Of a stretch of DNA of 64,000 nt, positions 44,502 through 57,247 are shown piece by piece. The notes below the pieces were generated by a model. The model worked only from the letters and a program-made list of their open reading frames with translations. It ran no database searches and had not been told where the DNA came from. Each line of letters opens with the position of its first letter. Within the stretch, counting starts at the first letter, position 1. This DNA is from Roseococcus thiosulfatophilus (GTDB lineage: Bacteria; Pseudomonadota; Alphaproteobacteria; Acetobacterales; Acetobacteraceae). The position numbers and the translations under genes were made by a program. The stretch spans positions 1 through 64,000 of the forward strand of contig NZ_JAFFQY010000008.1 of NCBI RefSeq assembly GCF_017311575.1, given 5' to 3'.

Positions 44502-45536
44502 ATGCAGGAGCGTGCCAAGCGTCAGGGACGGCCCCCGCCCCATGCGCCATGCGTCACGCCCGAACTCCTGCGCGGCGCGACCGAGGCGCTGCGCCTGCCC
44601 GTCGTGGTGCTTCAGGGCGGCGCGGGCGCCAGCATCCTCTTCGCCAACACGGCCTTCGGCGCGCTGAGCGGCTTCGCCCCGGCCGAGCTGGAGGGCCGCG
44701 CGCTCTGCGGCCTGCTGGGCCGCAAGGGCGATACCAGCCTGGAGGAAGGGCTGACGCTGGCCGATACCGGCATGCCCGGCGGCCCCGCGGAATACTGCTT
44801 CCGCCGCAAGGACGGGACCACCTTCTGGGCCGCCCTGTCCATCACCTCCGTGCCCGGCACGGAGGGCGGGCCTGGCCACCGGGTGCTGGCCATGCACGAC
44901 ATCACGCCGCAGCACCAGGAGGTGGACCGGATGCGCCTGCTGCTGGTGGAGATGAACCACCGCACGCAGAACATGTTCTCCGCCGTGCTGGAAATGATCC
45001 GCCACAGCCTGCGCGGCAAGGCACCCACCGCGTTGGTGGAGACGCTGACGGGGCGTGTCCTCGCCTTCTCCCGCGCCCAGGCGATGCTGCGCGACGAGAT
45101 GGACGGCCACATCACCCTGCGGCAGGTGCTGGGCGTGGCGCTCCAGCCGCCCACCATCCCGCGCGAACTGGCGGCGCGGCTGGAGATGGAAGGCGAGGAT
45201 GTGCGCCTGCCCACCAACGTCGCGCTGACCACCGCCATGGCCCTGCACGAACTTGCGGTCAACGCGATGCGCCACGGGGCGTTATCGGGGGATGATGGCG
45301 TTGTCCGCATCCATTGGTCGGTCCGCTCGCCGCCGCGCGGCGGGCTGCTGGCCCTGCGCTGGCAGGAGGCCGGAGGCCCCCGCATGAAGCCCCTCTACGA
45401 CAAGGGCTTCGGCATGCGGCTGATCGAAGGGAGCGTGCGGCACGGGTTGGGCGGCACCGCGACGCTCAGCCTGGAGGCCACGGGCCTGGTCTGCGACATC
45501 ACCCTGCCCCTCCGGGCGGATGGGAGGACTTCATGA
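44502..45536 (+). CDS. PAS-HWE sensor histidine kinase with LOV-like PAS domain
   Basis: A 344-residue soluble kinase. The PAS domain (about residues 20-140) closely resembles flavin-binding LOV domains (FANTAFGALSGF, FRRKDGTTFWAALSITSV). However, the adduct cysteine is displaced by one (GRALC rather than GRNC) and both flavin-binding Asn positions are changed, so light sensing is doubtful. The HWE/HisKA_2 domain has phospho-acceptor His153 in EMNHRTQN, the HELAVNAMRHGAL N box and a KGFGMRLIEG G box. The ATG at 44502 has GGGAGAGG upstream; ATG 44469 and GTG 44415 are alternatives. Its response regulator follows with ATGA overlap. Confidence 0.87.
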   Translation: MQERAKRQGRPPPHAPCVTPELLRGATEALRLPVVVLQGGAGASILFANTAFGALSGFAPAELEGRALCGLLGRKGDTSLEEGLTLADTGMPGGPAEYCFRRKDGTTFWAALSITSVPGTEGGPGHRVLAMHDITPQHQEVDRMRLLLVEMNHRTQNMFSAVLEMIRHSLRGKAPTALVETLTGRVLAFSRAQAMLRDEMDGHITLRQVLGVALQPPTIPRELAARLEMEGEDVRLPTNVALTTAMALHELAVNAMRHGALSGDDGVVRIHWSVRSPPRGGLLALRWQEAGGPRMKPLYDKGFGMRLIEGSVRHGLGGTATLSLEATGLVCDITLPLRADGRTS

Positions 45537-46243
45537 CCGAGCGCCTCGCGGGGCAACGCATCCTCATCGTCGAGGACGAGGTCATCCTGGCCTGGGCATT
45601 GCAGGACATGCTGACCTCCTATGGCTGCGTGGTGGTGGGCCCGGCGGCGGGCGTGGCCGAGGCGCTGGACCTCATCGGCCGCGAGGGAATTGACGCCGCG
45701 GTGCTGGACGTGAACCTCAACCGCGAGAAGTGCTACCCGGTGGCCGACGCACTGGTGCGGCGCGGCCTGCCCTTCGTCTTCTCCACCGCCTACAGCGCCG
45801 ACAGCATCGAGGAAGGCTACCGCCACCACCCTTCCGTGCAGAAGCCGCACTCGGCGCCCGAACTGGCCGAGGCGCTCTCGGCGCTGCTGCCCATGCCGGC
45901 CAGCCTCCCCTTCCCGACAGAGGCGGCGCTGGCGGCCGCGGGCATCGGCCTCTGGAGCTTCCACCGCAAGCGCGACGCGCTGCGCCTCGATGCCGGGGCG
46001 CAGGCCCTGCTGGGCATGCCGGAGGGCCCGACCTCCCTCGCCACCCTGCTGGCCCGCGTGCATGAGGAGGACCAGGCCGGGCTGCGCGCGGGGCTGCGCG
46101 CCGCCTGCGCGGAGACGGCCGCGCGCGAGGTGCGCTTCCGCCTCGTCACGCCCGAGGGGCCGCGCGCCCTGATGATGCGCGGCGCGGCTGGCGCGGAGGG
46201 GAATGGCGCGACGGGCGCCATCTTCGCCCTGCCGGAGGTTTGA
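45533..46243 (+). CDS. Response regulator with REC domain and C-terminal PAS-like domain
   Basis: A 236-residue protein. The receiver (about residues 8-120) has EDE acidic residues, phospho-acceptor Asp in VLDVNLN, Thr/Ser in FSTAYS and Lys in VQKPHS. The C-terminal 100 residues (GIGLWSFHRKRDALRLD, LARVHEEDQAGLRAGL) look like a PAS_3 domain, not a DNA-binding output. It therefore signals by protein contact, perhaps with the multi-PAS kinase that follows. Translationally coupled to the upstream kinase. Confidence 0.82.
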   Translation: MTERLAGQRILIVEDEVILAWALQDMLTSYGCVVVGPAAGVAEALDLIGREGIDAAVLDVNLNREKCYPVADALVRRGLPFVFSTAYSADSIEEGYRHHPSVQKPHSAPELAEALSALLPMPASLPFPTEAALAAAGIGLWSFHRKRDALRLDAGAQALLGMPEGPTSLATLLARVHEEDQAGLRAGLRAACAETAAREVRFRLVTPEGPRALMMRGAAGAEGNGATGAIFALPEV

Positions 46244-46360
46244 GCTTCCCTTTCGCCGGCAACTCCCCATTTCCCAATGTGCCGGGCCGAAAGATACTGT
46301 ACGCAAGCCAGCCAACGGGGATGTGGCCAGCATGACGTCAGGCTATTCGTCGATGCCTCT

Positions 46361-49300
46361 ATGATGCGCACGCCGACTCGCCTTCCGCCCGGTGCGGCCG
46401 CGCCGCCGGCCGAGCCACCTTCCACGCGCCTGCATGTCGGCATCGGCACCTGGCTGCTGGGCCTCGTCCTGGCGGCGGTGCTGCCCGTCGTGATGCTGAC
46501 GGTGGCCGCGGCATGGATCGCCGCCGAAGGGGTCCGCGCGGGCCTCGATGAGCGCGTCACCCGCGTCGCCCACACCTTCGCCCTGGCGGTGGAGCAGGAC
46601 GTGGCGCTGACCCGCACGGCGCTGGAAGGGCTCGCGATGGCGCCCGCCCTTTCCCCGCCTCCAGACGCCGCCCTCTCGGCCCAGGACCTCGCCGGGCTTG
46701 CCGGGCAGGCGGAGCGGGTGGCCGCGGCGCTGGACGCGGTCATCGCCATCACCGACCTCACCGGGCAGGAATGGCTGCGCACCACGGCCGCGCCCGGCGA
46801 GGCCTCGCCGCAGGAGGCCGCGCTTGCGGCCGCGGAGCGCGCCCTCGCGACCAATGCGCCCACGGTGAGCAACCTGCTTCTGCAGGACAGGACGGGGCAG
46901 CCTCGGCTCGCCTTCTTCCTGCCGCTGCGGGGCGAAGGGGGCCAACCCTCGGCCCTGCTCGGCGCCACCCTGCGACCCGCGCGCCTGCGCGAGAGGATGG
47001 CCACGCATCTGGTCCCGCCCGGGGCGGTGATCATCGTGTCCGACGCGGCGGGCTGGCCCGTGGTCGAGGCCGGCGAACCGTCCGGCACCCTCCCTCCCAT
47101 CGTACCCTGGCGCGAGGGCGAGCCGCTCGCCTTCTCCGCCGAGGCCGCCAATGGCGCGCCCTGGCTTCTGGGCTTCGCCGCCATCCCCGGCCTGCCCGGA
47201 TGGAGCCTGACCCTCGCCATCCCCCTCGACGCCCACCTGGCCATGCTGCGCGCGCCGGCGCAATGGCTGCTGCTGGGCGGGTTGGTCGCGGCCGCGCTCA
47301 CCGGGCTGCTGGCCTGGCTGCTGGGGGGACAATTGCTGGCCCCGGCGCGGGCGCTGGCCGCCCATGCCCGCGCCATCGCGCGCGAGTCCCTGGCGCAGGG
47401 GCCGGAAGGGCCGCGCCCGGCCCCCCCGGCGCTGCTCCCCACCCCCATCCGGGAACTGGAGGAGCTGCGCCTGGGCTTCGCCGGGGCGGAGGCCGCGCTG
47501 CGCCGGTGCGCGGAGGACGCCGCCGCCCTGCTGCACGTCCGCCAGCAGAGCGAGGAGAGGCTGCGCCAGGTGCTGGAGCAAGTGCCCGTGGGCATCAGCA
47601 TCGCCGAGGCGCCCACGGGCCGGCTGCTGTTCCACAACGCCCGCGCCGAGCGCATCCTGGGCCATGAGCTGGCGGAAACGCCGGAACTGGAGGCCTATCG
47701 GCAATACCCGGCCGCCCATCCCGACGGCACGCCCTACCGGCCGGAGGATTTCCCCATCATCCGCGCGCTGCTCTTCGGCGAGTGTGTGGATGGCCAGCAC
47801 ATGCGCTACGAGCGCGGCAATGGCGAGGCGACCTGGCTTGAGGTCAGTGCCGCGCCGATCCGCGACGCCTCGGGTGAGATCGCCTTCGCGGTCTGCGCCT
47901 TCACCGATGTGGGCGCGGCCCGAGCTGCGGCGGAGGCACTGGCCTCGGCCGAGGCACGCTCGCGCGCGCTGTTCCAGTCGGCGCCCGTGGCCGCCTACCT
48001 GGCGGACGCCGTGACGCGCCGCATCCTCGACTGCAACGCCACCGCGACGGCCATGCTGGGCCACTCGCCGGAGGCGCTGCGGGGCATGTTCCTCACCGAC
48101 CTCGACGCCGGGCCGCGCCACGGCGCGCCCCGCCCGCGCGGCCCCGGTGGCCCGCGCGAGACGCGCCACCGGCACCGCGACGGCAGCATGCGCGACGTGC
48201 TGGTGACGACGGTGCCGCTGGAGCTGGACGGGCGGCCGCTGCTCTACGCCATCGCGCTGGACGTGACCGAGCAGCGCAAGACCGAAGCCGCGCTCGCGAC
48301 CAGCGAGGCCCGGCTGCGCACGGCGATGGAGGTCGCGGGGCTCGGCAGCTGGGAGGTGGATCTGCGCACCGGCACCATGTCGCGCGAGGGCCGCGTGATC
48401 CCGCCCCGGCCCGGCCTGTCGCTCTCAGGCTACACGCTGGAGGAGTTCCTTGCCCGCGTCGTCCACCCCGAGGACGTGAACCGGGTGCGCGAGACCTACA
48501 ACCTTCTGGCCAGCGGGCAGACCACCCGCTTTCGCATGGAGTACCGCGTGCGGACGCCCGAGGACACCGGCTGGCTTCATATGGAGAGCTACGGCGTGCT
48601 GGTCGAGACCGACCCCGAGACCGGCGCGCCCTTGCGCGCGGCCGGCACCTCCCGCGACGTGACCGCGCGGCGCGAGGCGGAGGAGGCGCTGCGCGCCAGC
48701 GAGGAGCGCTTCCGCTTCGCCCTGCAGGCGGCCGGCGGCATCGGTACCTGGGACTGGGACGTGCCCAATGGCACCATGATCGCCGATACGGGCTTCGCCC
48801 GGCTGTTCGGCGTGGCCCCCGCGCGCGCCGCCGAAGGGGTGCCGGTGGAGGAGTTCCTGGCCGGCATCCATCCTGACGACCAGGCGCGCGTCCATGCGCT
48901 GCTGGACGAGGCCATCCGCCCGAACTCCCATGGCGACTACGCGGCCGAACACCGGGTGGTGGACGATCAGGGGCGCATCCGCTGGGTGGTGGCGCGCGGC
49001 CGCTGCTACCATGACCTCACGGGCAAGCCGGCCCGCTTCCCCGGCGTGGTGATCGACATCACCGCCCGCAAGGAGGGCGAGGAACGCCAGGCGCTGCTGG
49101 CGCATGAGGTGGACCACCGCGCCAAGAACGCGCTGGCCGTCGCGCAATCCGTCGTGGCGCTGACCCGCGCGGAGGACCCCGCGGCCTTCCGCGCCGCGGT
49201 GTCCGGCCGCATCACGGCGCTGGCCCGCGCCCATACCCTGCTGGCGCGCGAAAGCTGGAAGGGTGCCTCCCTCTCCGCCGTGCTGGAGGCGGAGCTGGCA

Positions 49301-49702
49301 CCCTACCAGGACGAGGCGGCGGGCGACCTGCGCGGGCGCATCCATGTGGCGGGGCCGGAGGTCGAGCTGGCGCCCGCCGCCGTGCAGCCGCTGGCCATGA
49401 CGCTGCACGAGCTGACCACCAACGCGGCCAAGCACGGCGCGCTCTCGGTGCCCGGGGGCGAGGTGGATGTGGAATGGCGGCGCAGCCCCTCGGGGGGGCT
49501 GCTGCTGTCCTGGCGTGAGCGCAGCGGGCCGCCCCTGGCCGGGCCGCCCACGCGCCGCGGCTTCGGCGCCACGCTGATCGAGGCCACCATGCGCCGGCAG
49601 CTGGGCGGCGAGATGCTGCTGGACTGGCGGCCGGAAGGGCTGCGGGCGGAGATGGAGCTGCCCGCCGCGCATCTGCGCTGGCCCGGGGGCTCGGTCGCCT
49701 GA
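46361..49702 (+). CDS. Membrane sensor HWE histidine kinase with multiple PAS domains
   Basis: A protein of about 1113 residues. Two membrane helices (about 27-58 and 300-322) bracket a 240-residue periplasmic sensor. Then come a HAMP-like linker and four PAS domains (about 400-520, 530-635, 640-770 and 775-905, the last two of the PAS_3 type with VHPEDV and IHPDDQ). The HWE kinase core has His919 in HEVDHRAKNALAVAQS, and HELTTNAAKHGAL and RRGFGATLIEATMRRQLGG boxes. The start is uncertain: ATG 46361, 46364 or 46277. It follows the REC-PAS regulator by 117 bases and may share its phosphorylation circuit. Confidence 0.87.
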   Translation: MMRTPTRLPPGAAAPPAEPPSTRLHVGIGTWLLGLVLAAVLPVVMLTVAAAWIAAEGVRAGLDERVTRVAHTFALAVEQDVALTRTALEGLAMAPALSPPPDAALSAQDLAGLAGQAERVAAALDAVIAITDLTGQEWLRTTAAPGEASPQEAALAAAERALATNAPTVSNLLLQDRTGQPRLAFFLPLRGEGGQPSALLGATLRPARLRERMATHLVPPGAVIIVSDAAGWPVVEAGEPSGTLPPIVPWREGEPLAFSAEAANGAPWLLGFAAIPGLPGWSLTLAIPLDAHLAMLRAPAQWLLLGGLVAAALTGLLAWLLGGQLLAPARALAAHARAIARESLAQGPEGPRPAPPALLPTPIRELEELRLGFAGAEAALRRCAEDAAALLHVRQQSEERLRQVLEQVPVGISIAEAPTGRLLFHNARAERILGHELAETPELEAYRQYPAAHPDGTPYRPEDFPIIRALLFGECVDGQHMRYERGNGEATWLEVSAAPIRDASGEIAFAVCAFTDVGAARAAAEALASAEARSRALFQSAPVAAYLADAVTRRILDCNATATAMLGHSPEALRGMFLTDLDAGPRHGAPRPRGPGGPRETRHRHRDGSMRDVLVTTVPLELDGRPLLYAIALDVTEQRKTEAALATSEARLRTAMEVAGLGSWEVDLRTGTMSREGRVIPPRPGLSLSGYTLEEFLARVVHPEDVNRVRETYNLLASGQTTRFRMEYRVRTPEDTGWLHMESYGVLVETDPETGAPLRAAGTSRDVTARREAEEALRASEERFRFALQAAGGIGTWDWDVPNGTMIADTGFARLFGVAPARAAEGVPVEEFLAGIHPDDQARVHALLDEAIRPNSHGDYAAEHRVVDDQGRIRWVVARGRCYHDLTGKPARFPGVVIDITARKEGEERQALLAHEVDHRAKNALAVAQSVVALTRAEDPAAFRAAVSGRITALARAHTLLARESWKGASLSAVLEAELAPYQDEAAGDLRGRIHVAGPEVELAPAAVQPLAMTLHELTTNAAKHGALSVPGGEVDVEWRRSPSGGLLLSWRERSGPPLAGPPTRRGFGATLIEATMRRQLGGEMLLDWRPEGLRAEMELPAAHLRWPGGSVA

Positions 49703-49703
49703 G

Positions 49704-49734
49704 GCGGCCCGCCATGCCATAAGCGGCCCGCCAT
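49704..49734. repeat. Short direct repeat GCGGCCCGCCAT
   Basis: Two copies of GCGGCCCGCCAT begin at 49704 and 49723, 19 bases apart, in the 54 bases between the kinase stop and the ABC-F start. Each contains GCGG/CCGC symmetry. Purpose unknown; possibly part of a leader hairpin. Confidence 0.45.
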
Positions 49735-49756
49735 TGCCGGAGCCGCGCGCCACAAC

Positions 49757-51376
<1,620 letters not shown>

Positions 51377-51383
51377 CCCCGCG

Positions 51384-52238
51384 TCAGACGGGGTAGGCCC
51401 GCAAATGCTCCAATAGCAGCGCCGTCACGCGCTCGGGCATCTGGTCCGGCGTGTAGTGGCCGCCGCCTGGCAGCACCTCGAAGCGATAGGGGGCCTCGAC
51501 GAATTCCGCTGTGCCTTCGGCCGCCATGCGCCCCACCGTGTCATCCGCATCGCCCCACATGAAGAGCGTGGGCACGCGCACCTTCCCGATGTCGCGATAG
51601 ACGCGTCCGCGCGCGCGATACCAGGCCAGCGCCGCCTCCAGCGTCTCGGTGTTGCCGATCACGGCCAGGTGCTTCTCCGTCGCCTCGGGCGGGATGCCCT
51701 GGGCGGCGTGGCGGGTGCGAAGCCAGGCGGCGTTGTCGGCCAGCAGCTTCGGCACCGCATCGGCCTCCTGGAAGGCCTTGTGGTGGCGCGAGCGGTGGGG
51801 CTGGTCCGGGTCCTCGCGCATGGCGCGGGCGAAGGCGCCCGGATGCGGCCGCGAGAGCATGGTCAGCGAGGCCAGCCGCTCCGGCACGCGTGTCGCGATG
51901 TCCCAGGCCAGGCTGCCGCCCCAGTCATGGCCCACCAGATGGAAGCGCCGGCCCGGCGCCAGCGTCTCCGCCATGGCGATGGCATCGCCCACCAGCTTCT
52001 CGATGTCGTAGTTCGCGTGCTGCGTGGTGTCGGGCCGCGCGCCCGGCGAATGGCCGCGCTGGCCCGGCGCCGCGGCGCGGTAGCCGGCCTCGGCCAGCGC
52101 GGGCAACTGCTTGTCGAACAGGTGCCGTGACACGGCGAAGCCGTGCAGCAGCAGCACCAGCGGCCCGTCCTCGGGGCCGGCCAGGAACACGTCGAAGACG
52201 AGCCCCGGGGCGAGCGTGATCTGGCGGTCCTCGATCAT
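51384..52238 (-). CDS. Alpha/beta hydrolase, epoxide hydrolase-like
   Basis: A 284-residue hydrolase with LLLHGFAVSRHLF (oxyanion strand) and the GHDWGG elbow, where the nucleophile is Asp as in epoxide hydrolases and haloalkane dehalogenases. Acid and base lie in MWGDADDTVG and LPGGGHYTPDQMP. The start at 52238 overlaps the GMC oxidoreductase stop (ATGA), so the pair is co-translated. It ends 7 bases from the convergent ABC-F gene. Confidence 0.88.
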   Translation of the reverse strand: MIEDRQITLAPGLVFDVFLAGPEDGPLVLLLHGFAVSRHLFDKQLPALAEAGYRAAAPGQRGHSPGARPDTTQHANYDIEKLVGDAIAMAETLAPGRRFHLVGHDWGGSLAWDIATRVPERLASLTMLSRPHPGAFARAMREDPDQPHRSRHHKAFQEADAVPKLLADNAAWLRTRHAAQGIPPEATEKHLAVIGNTETLEAALAWYRARGRVYRDIGKVRVPTLFMWGDADDTVGRMAAEGTAEFVEAPYRFEVLPGGGHYTPDQMPERVTALLLEHLRAYPV

Positions 52239-53803
52239 GGCCTTGTCCTTCCCTTGTCCTGTGCGACGCGCCGCGCCGCCATTTCGCCGATCATCACGCA
52301 GGTGAAGTGCAGGTTGGCGCGGCAATCGGTCGGCATGATGGAGGCGTCCGCCACGCGCAGCCCATCAACGCCCCTCACGCGCAGGTCCGGGTCCACCACG
52401 CCGCGCGGGTCCTCGTGCGCGGTCATGCGGCAGGTGCCGGCGGCGTGCTGGATGTCGCTCGCGTGTTCCAGCATCAGCGCGTCCAGCGCGTTATCGGGCA
52501 GGGCGGCGGCCTCGTCCATGGAAAGCGCCGTCTCGCTGAAGGTGATGCGCTCCGCCAGCCCCGCCAGCGCCGGTTGCGCGCACAACCGCGCGAGGCGCCT
52601 GATGCCGTCGCGCATCCGCAGCCGGTCGGCGGGGTGGTCGAGCATGTTCTCCTCCACCTCCGGCTGCGCCTCAGGCTCGGCCGAAACCAGCCGCACCTCC
52701 CCGCGCGAGAAGGCGTCGTAGAGCCCCACCGCCACGGCCCCCATCGGGCCGATGCCGGCGGGGTCCAGGCCGCGATGGTTGTAGGCCACCATGATCATGT
52801 CCCGCACACCGCCGCCGCCCAGATGGCTGGAATAGGTCAGGCAGGCATTGGTGTGCCGCGCGTCCAGTCCGCGCGCGCGGTGCTGCGGCTTCAGCGCCAG
52901 GTTCGCGCGCAGCACCGGGTGGTCCATGAAATGCCGGCCCACGGCGGCGTTGTCGCGCAGCACCGGAATACCCAGCGCACGCAGCGTCTCCGCGGGCCCG
53001 ATGCCGCTGCGCATCAGCAGGCAGGGGCTGTGGATGGCGCCGGCGCACAGCACCACCTCGCGCCCCTCCACCTCCTCCCACGGGCCATCGCCGAAGCGCA
53101 CCCGCACGCCGCGCGCGCGGTGGCCGTCGAAGAGCACGCGATCCACCATCGCCTCGCCCCGGATGGCGAGGTTCGGGCGGCCGCGCGCGGGCTCGATATA
53201 ACCGTCATGGGTGGTGACGCGGCGGCCGTCGCGCAGGTTGATGGGGTTGCAGGCCACCCCCTCGCCCTCGGGCGCATTGAGGTTGGCCATCCAGGGGTAG
53301 CCCTCGGCCAGCGCGGCATCGCGGAAGCCCAGATCCACCGCGCCCCACTCGGCCTCCGGCATGCGGAAGACGGGCAAGGGGCCGCCCTGGCGGCCGAACT
53401 CCGCGTCATCCTCGATGTGGTCGAAGATCGGCAGAACGTCCCCCGCCGCCCAGCCCTCGCAGCCCGCCTCCGCCCAGGCGTCGAAGGCCGCCGCCACGCC
53501 GCGGATCGCGATCTGCGCGTTCACCGTGGAGGAACCGCCCATGGCCTTCCCCCGCCAGTAGTATTTCGGCGCCTGGGTGCGGGTCCGGCGCGTCATCAGC
53601 CCGGGCCATTGCCATTCCGCCTGGTGCGCGGGGTCGTGCATGAAGGGGATGATGTTGGCGCTGCGCAGCGCGGCCGGCGCCTCATCGGGCCGCCAGTCGC
53701 GCCCCGCCTCCAGCAGCAGCACGCGGCGGCCTGGGTCTTCCGACAGCCGTGCCGCCAGCGCCGCCCCGGCCGAGCCCGCGCCCACCACGATCACATCCCA
53801 CAT
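52235..53803 (-). CDS. GMC-family FAD oxidoreductase
   Basis: A 522-residue flavoenzyme of the choline dehydrogenase/glucose oxidase family. It has the FAD fingerprint VVGAGSAGAALAARL, GGSSTVNAQIAIRG (GMC signature 1), GAIHSPCLLMRSGIGP (signature 2) and VVDPDLRVRGVDGLRVADASIMP. The catalytic pair is His in QHAAGTCRM and a His in NLHFTC, where many members have Asn. It oxidises an alcohol; the neighbour hydrolase may supply a diol. The frame extends upstream through oxyR in another phase; ATG 53803 after GGGGAATG is the true start. Confidence 0.9.
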   Translation of the reverse strand: MWDVIVVGAGSAGAALAARLSEDPGRRVLLLEAGRDWRPDEAPAALRSANIIPFMHDPAHQAEWQWPGLMTRRTRTQAPKYYWRGKAMGGSSTVNAQIAIRGVAAAFDAWAEAGCEGWAAGDVLPIFDHIEDDAEFGRQGGPLPVFRMPEAEWGAVDLGFRDAALAEGYPWMANLNAPEGEGVACNPINLRDGRRVTTHDGYIEPARGRPNLAIRGEAMVDRVLFDGHRARGVRVRFGDGPWEEVEGREVVLCAGAIHSPCLLMRSGIGPAETLRALGIPVLRDNAAVGRHFMDHPVLRANLALKPQHRARGLDARHTNACLTYSSHLGGGGVRDMIMVAYNHRGLDPAGIGPMGAVAVGLYDAFSRGEVRLVSAEPEAQPEVEENMLDHPADRLRMRDGIRRLARLCAQPALAGLAERITFSETALSMDEAAALPDNALDALMLEHASDIQHAAGTCRMTAHEDPRGVVDPDLRVRGVDGLRVADASIMPTDCRANLHFTCVMIGEMAARRVAQDKGRTRP

Positions 53804-53838
53804 GCGCCATTCCCCACGCGAAAGCGGCGACGCTACCG

Positions 53839-54744
53839 CTACACCGCGCCGGCCGCAGCCCCCTCGGCGAAGGGGCGCAACCGGGCGGCGATGACCTCGC
53901 CCACCGCCTCCACCGCCGCCCGGCGCGGAAAGCCCGCCCGCCAGACGATGCGGATGCAGCGCCCCGCCCGCGCCGAGAGCGGCCGCAGCACCAGCCCCGC
54001 ATCCTGCGCCGCCCCCGCCGCCAGCCCCGGGATCAGCGTGGTGCCATAGCCGGCCGCCACCATGTTCAGCAGCGTGGAGAGGCTGGCCGAGCGCAGCGTG
54101 CTGCCCAGCACCCCCGCCTGGCCGCAGGCCGCCAGCGCCTGGTCGCGCAGGCAATGCCCGTCCGCCAGCACCAGGATGTCCTGGGCGAGCTCGGCCTCCG
54201 CCACCACCTCGCGGCCGGCGAGACGGTGCTCGGGCGGCAGGGCGGCCAGGAAGGGTTCCTCGAACAGCGCCTCGCCGACCAGATCTGGCCCGTCCTCCTC
54301 GGTGGCCAGCAGGGCGGCGTCGAGCTGGTGGGTCCGCAGCCGTTCCAGCAGGGCCAGGGTCTGGTCCTCCCAGGGCTCGATCTCCAGCGCCGGCAGGGCG
54401 GCGCGCAGGGGCGCGAAGACCAGCGGCAGCAGATAGGGCGCCAGCGTCGGAATGATGCCCAGCCGGAACCGCCCCGCCAGCGGGTCGCGCAGGTCGCGCG
54501 CCACGGCCAGGATGGCATCCGCCTCGGCCACCGCGCCGCGCACATGGCCCAGCAGCCGGTCGCAGGCCTCGGTGGGGACCACGCTCTTGCCGCCGCGCTC
54601 GAACAGCGTGACGCCCAGCGCCTCCTCCAGCTTGCGCACCTGCACGGAAAGCGTGGGCTGGCTGATGCCGCAGGCCTCGGCCGCGCGGCTGAACTGCCCG
54701 TGCTCGGCGATGGCGAGGATGTAGCGGAGGTCGCGGAGGTTCAT
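53839..54744 (-). CDS. oxyR: Hydrogen peroxide-sensing LysR regulator OxyR
   Basis: A 301-residue LysR-type activator. The N-terminal helix-turn-helix (QFSRAAEACGISQPTLSVQVRKLEEALG) is followed by the effector domain with the OxyR redox pair Cys198 and Cys207 in DGHCLRDQALAAC, matching C199 and C208 of E. coli. Oxidation to a disulfide turns on target genes. It is divergent from katG, and an OxyR-type site lies 21 bases upstream of its own start, allowing autoregulation. Confidence 0.94.
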   Translation of the reverse strand: MNLRDLRYILAIAEHGQFSRAAEACGISQPTLSVQVRKLEEALGVTLFERGGKSVVPTEACDRLLGHVRGAVAEADAILAVARDLRDPLAGRFRLGIIPTLAPYLLPLVFAPLRAALPALEIEPWEDQTLALLERLRTHQLDAALLATEEDGPDLVGEALFEEPFLAALPPEHRLAGREVVAEAELAQDILVLADGHCLRDQALAACGQAGVLGSTLRSASLSTLLNMVAAGYGTTLIPGLAAGAAQDAGLVLRPLSARAGRCIRIVWRAGFPRRAAVEAVGEVIAARLRPFAEGAAAGAV

Positions 54745-54764
54745 GGCTTCCCAAAGCGTGACGC

Positions 54765-54814
54765 ATAGATACCGTCTATGGCGGCGGTTGAGATTAAGGT
54801 CTTCCTTTCATACT
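54765..54814 (+). promoter_or_regulatory. OxyR binding site and katG promoter
   Basis: ATAGATACCGTCTAT (54765-54779) fits the OxyR half-site ATAG-N7-CTAT almost perfectly. The second half-site expected seven bases later (54787-54801) is only weakly conserved. Downstream are TTGAGA (54788-54793) and CATACT (54809-54814), a -35/-10 pair with a short 15-base spacer, as often seen in activator-dependent promoters. Confidence 0.7.
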
Positions 54815-54892
54815 CGCGATGCCTCTAGCCTGTGGCAAGACCAACCGCCCGGGGGGAGCGAAGGGCCGCGAACGGCCCACCCGGGGCGGTGA

Positions 54893-57145
<2,253 letters not shown>

Positions 57146-57157
57146 GGCCAGGACCTC

Positions 57158-57181
57158 GGCCGGGCCCGCATGGGCCCGGCC
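57158..57181 (+). terminator. GC-rich terminator hairpin after katG
   Basis: A perfect 10-bp stem, GGCCGGGCCC and GGGCCCGGCC, with loop GCAT, starts 12 bases after the katG stop. It lacks a T-run but is very stable, the form common in GC-rich genomes. Confidence 0.65.
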
Positions 57182-57247
57182 TCCCGCGCGGGCGCTGACA
57201 CGGCTTCGTCACTTTGCGCCCGCGCCCGCCCGACGCAAATTGGGCGG

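Noticed and set aside
44502-45536. Calling the kinase a blue-light photoreceptor
   Set aside because: The adduct cysteine is out of register and both flavin Asn positions are changed.
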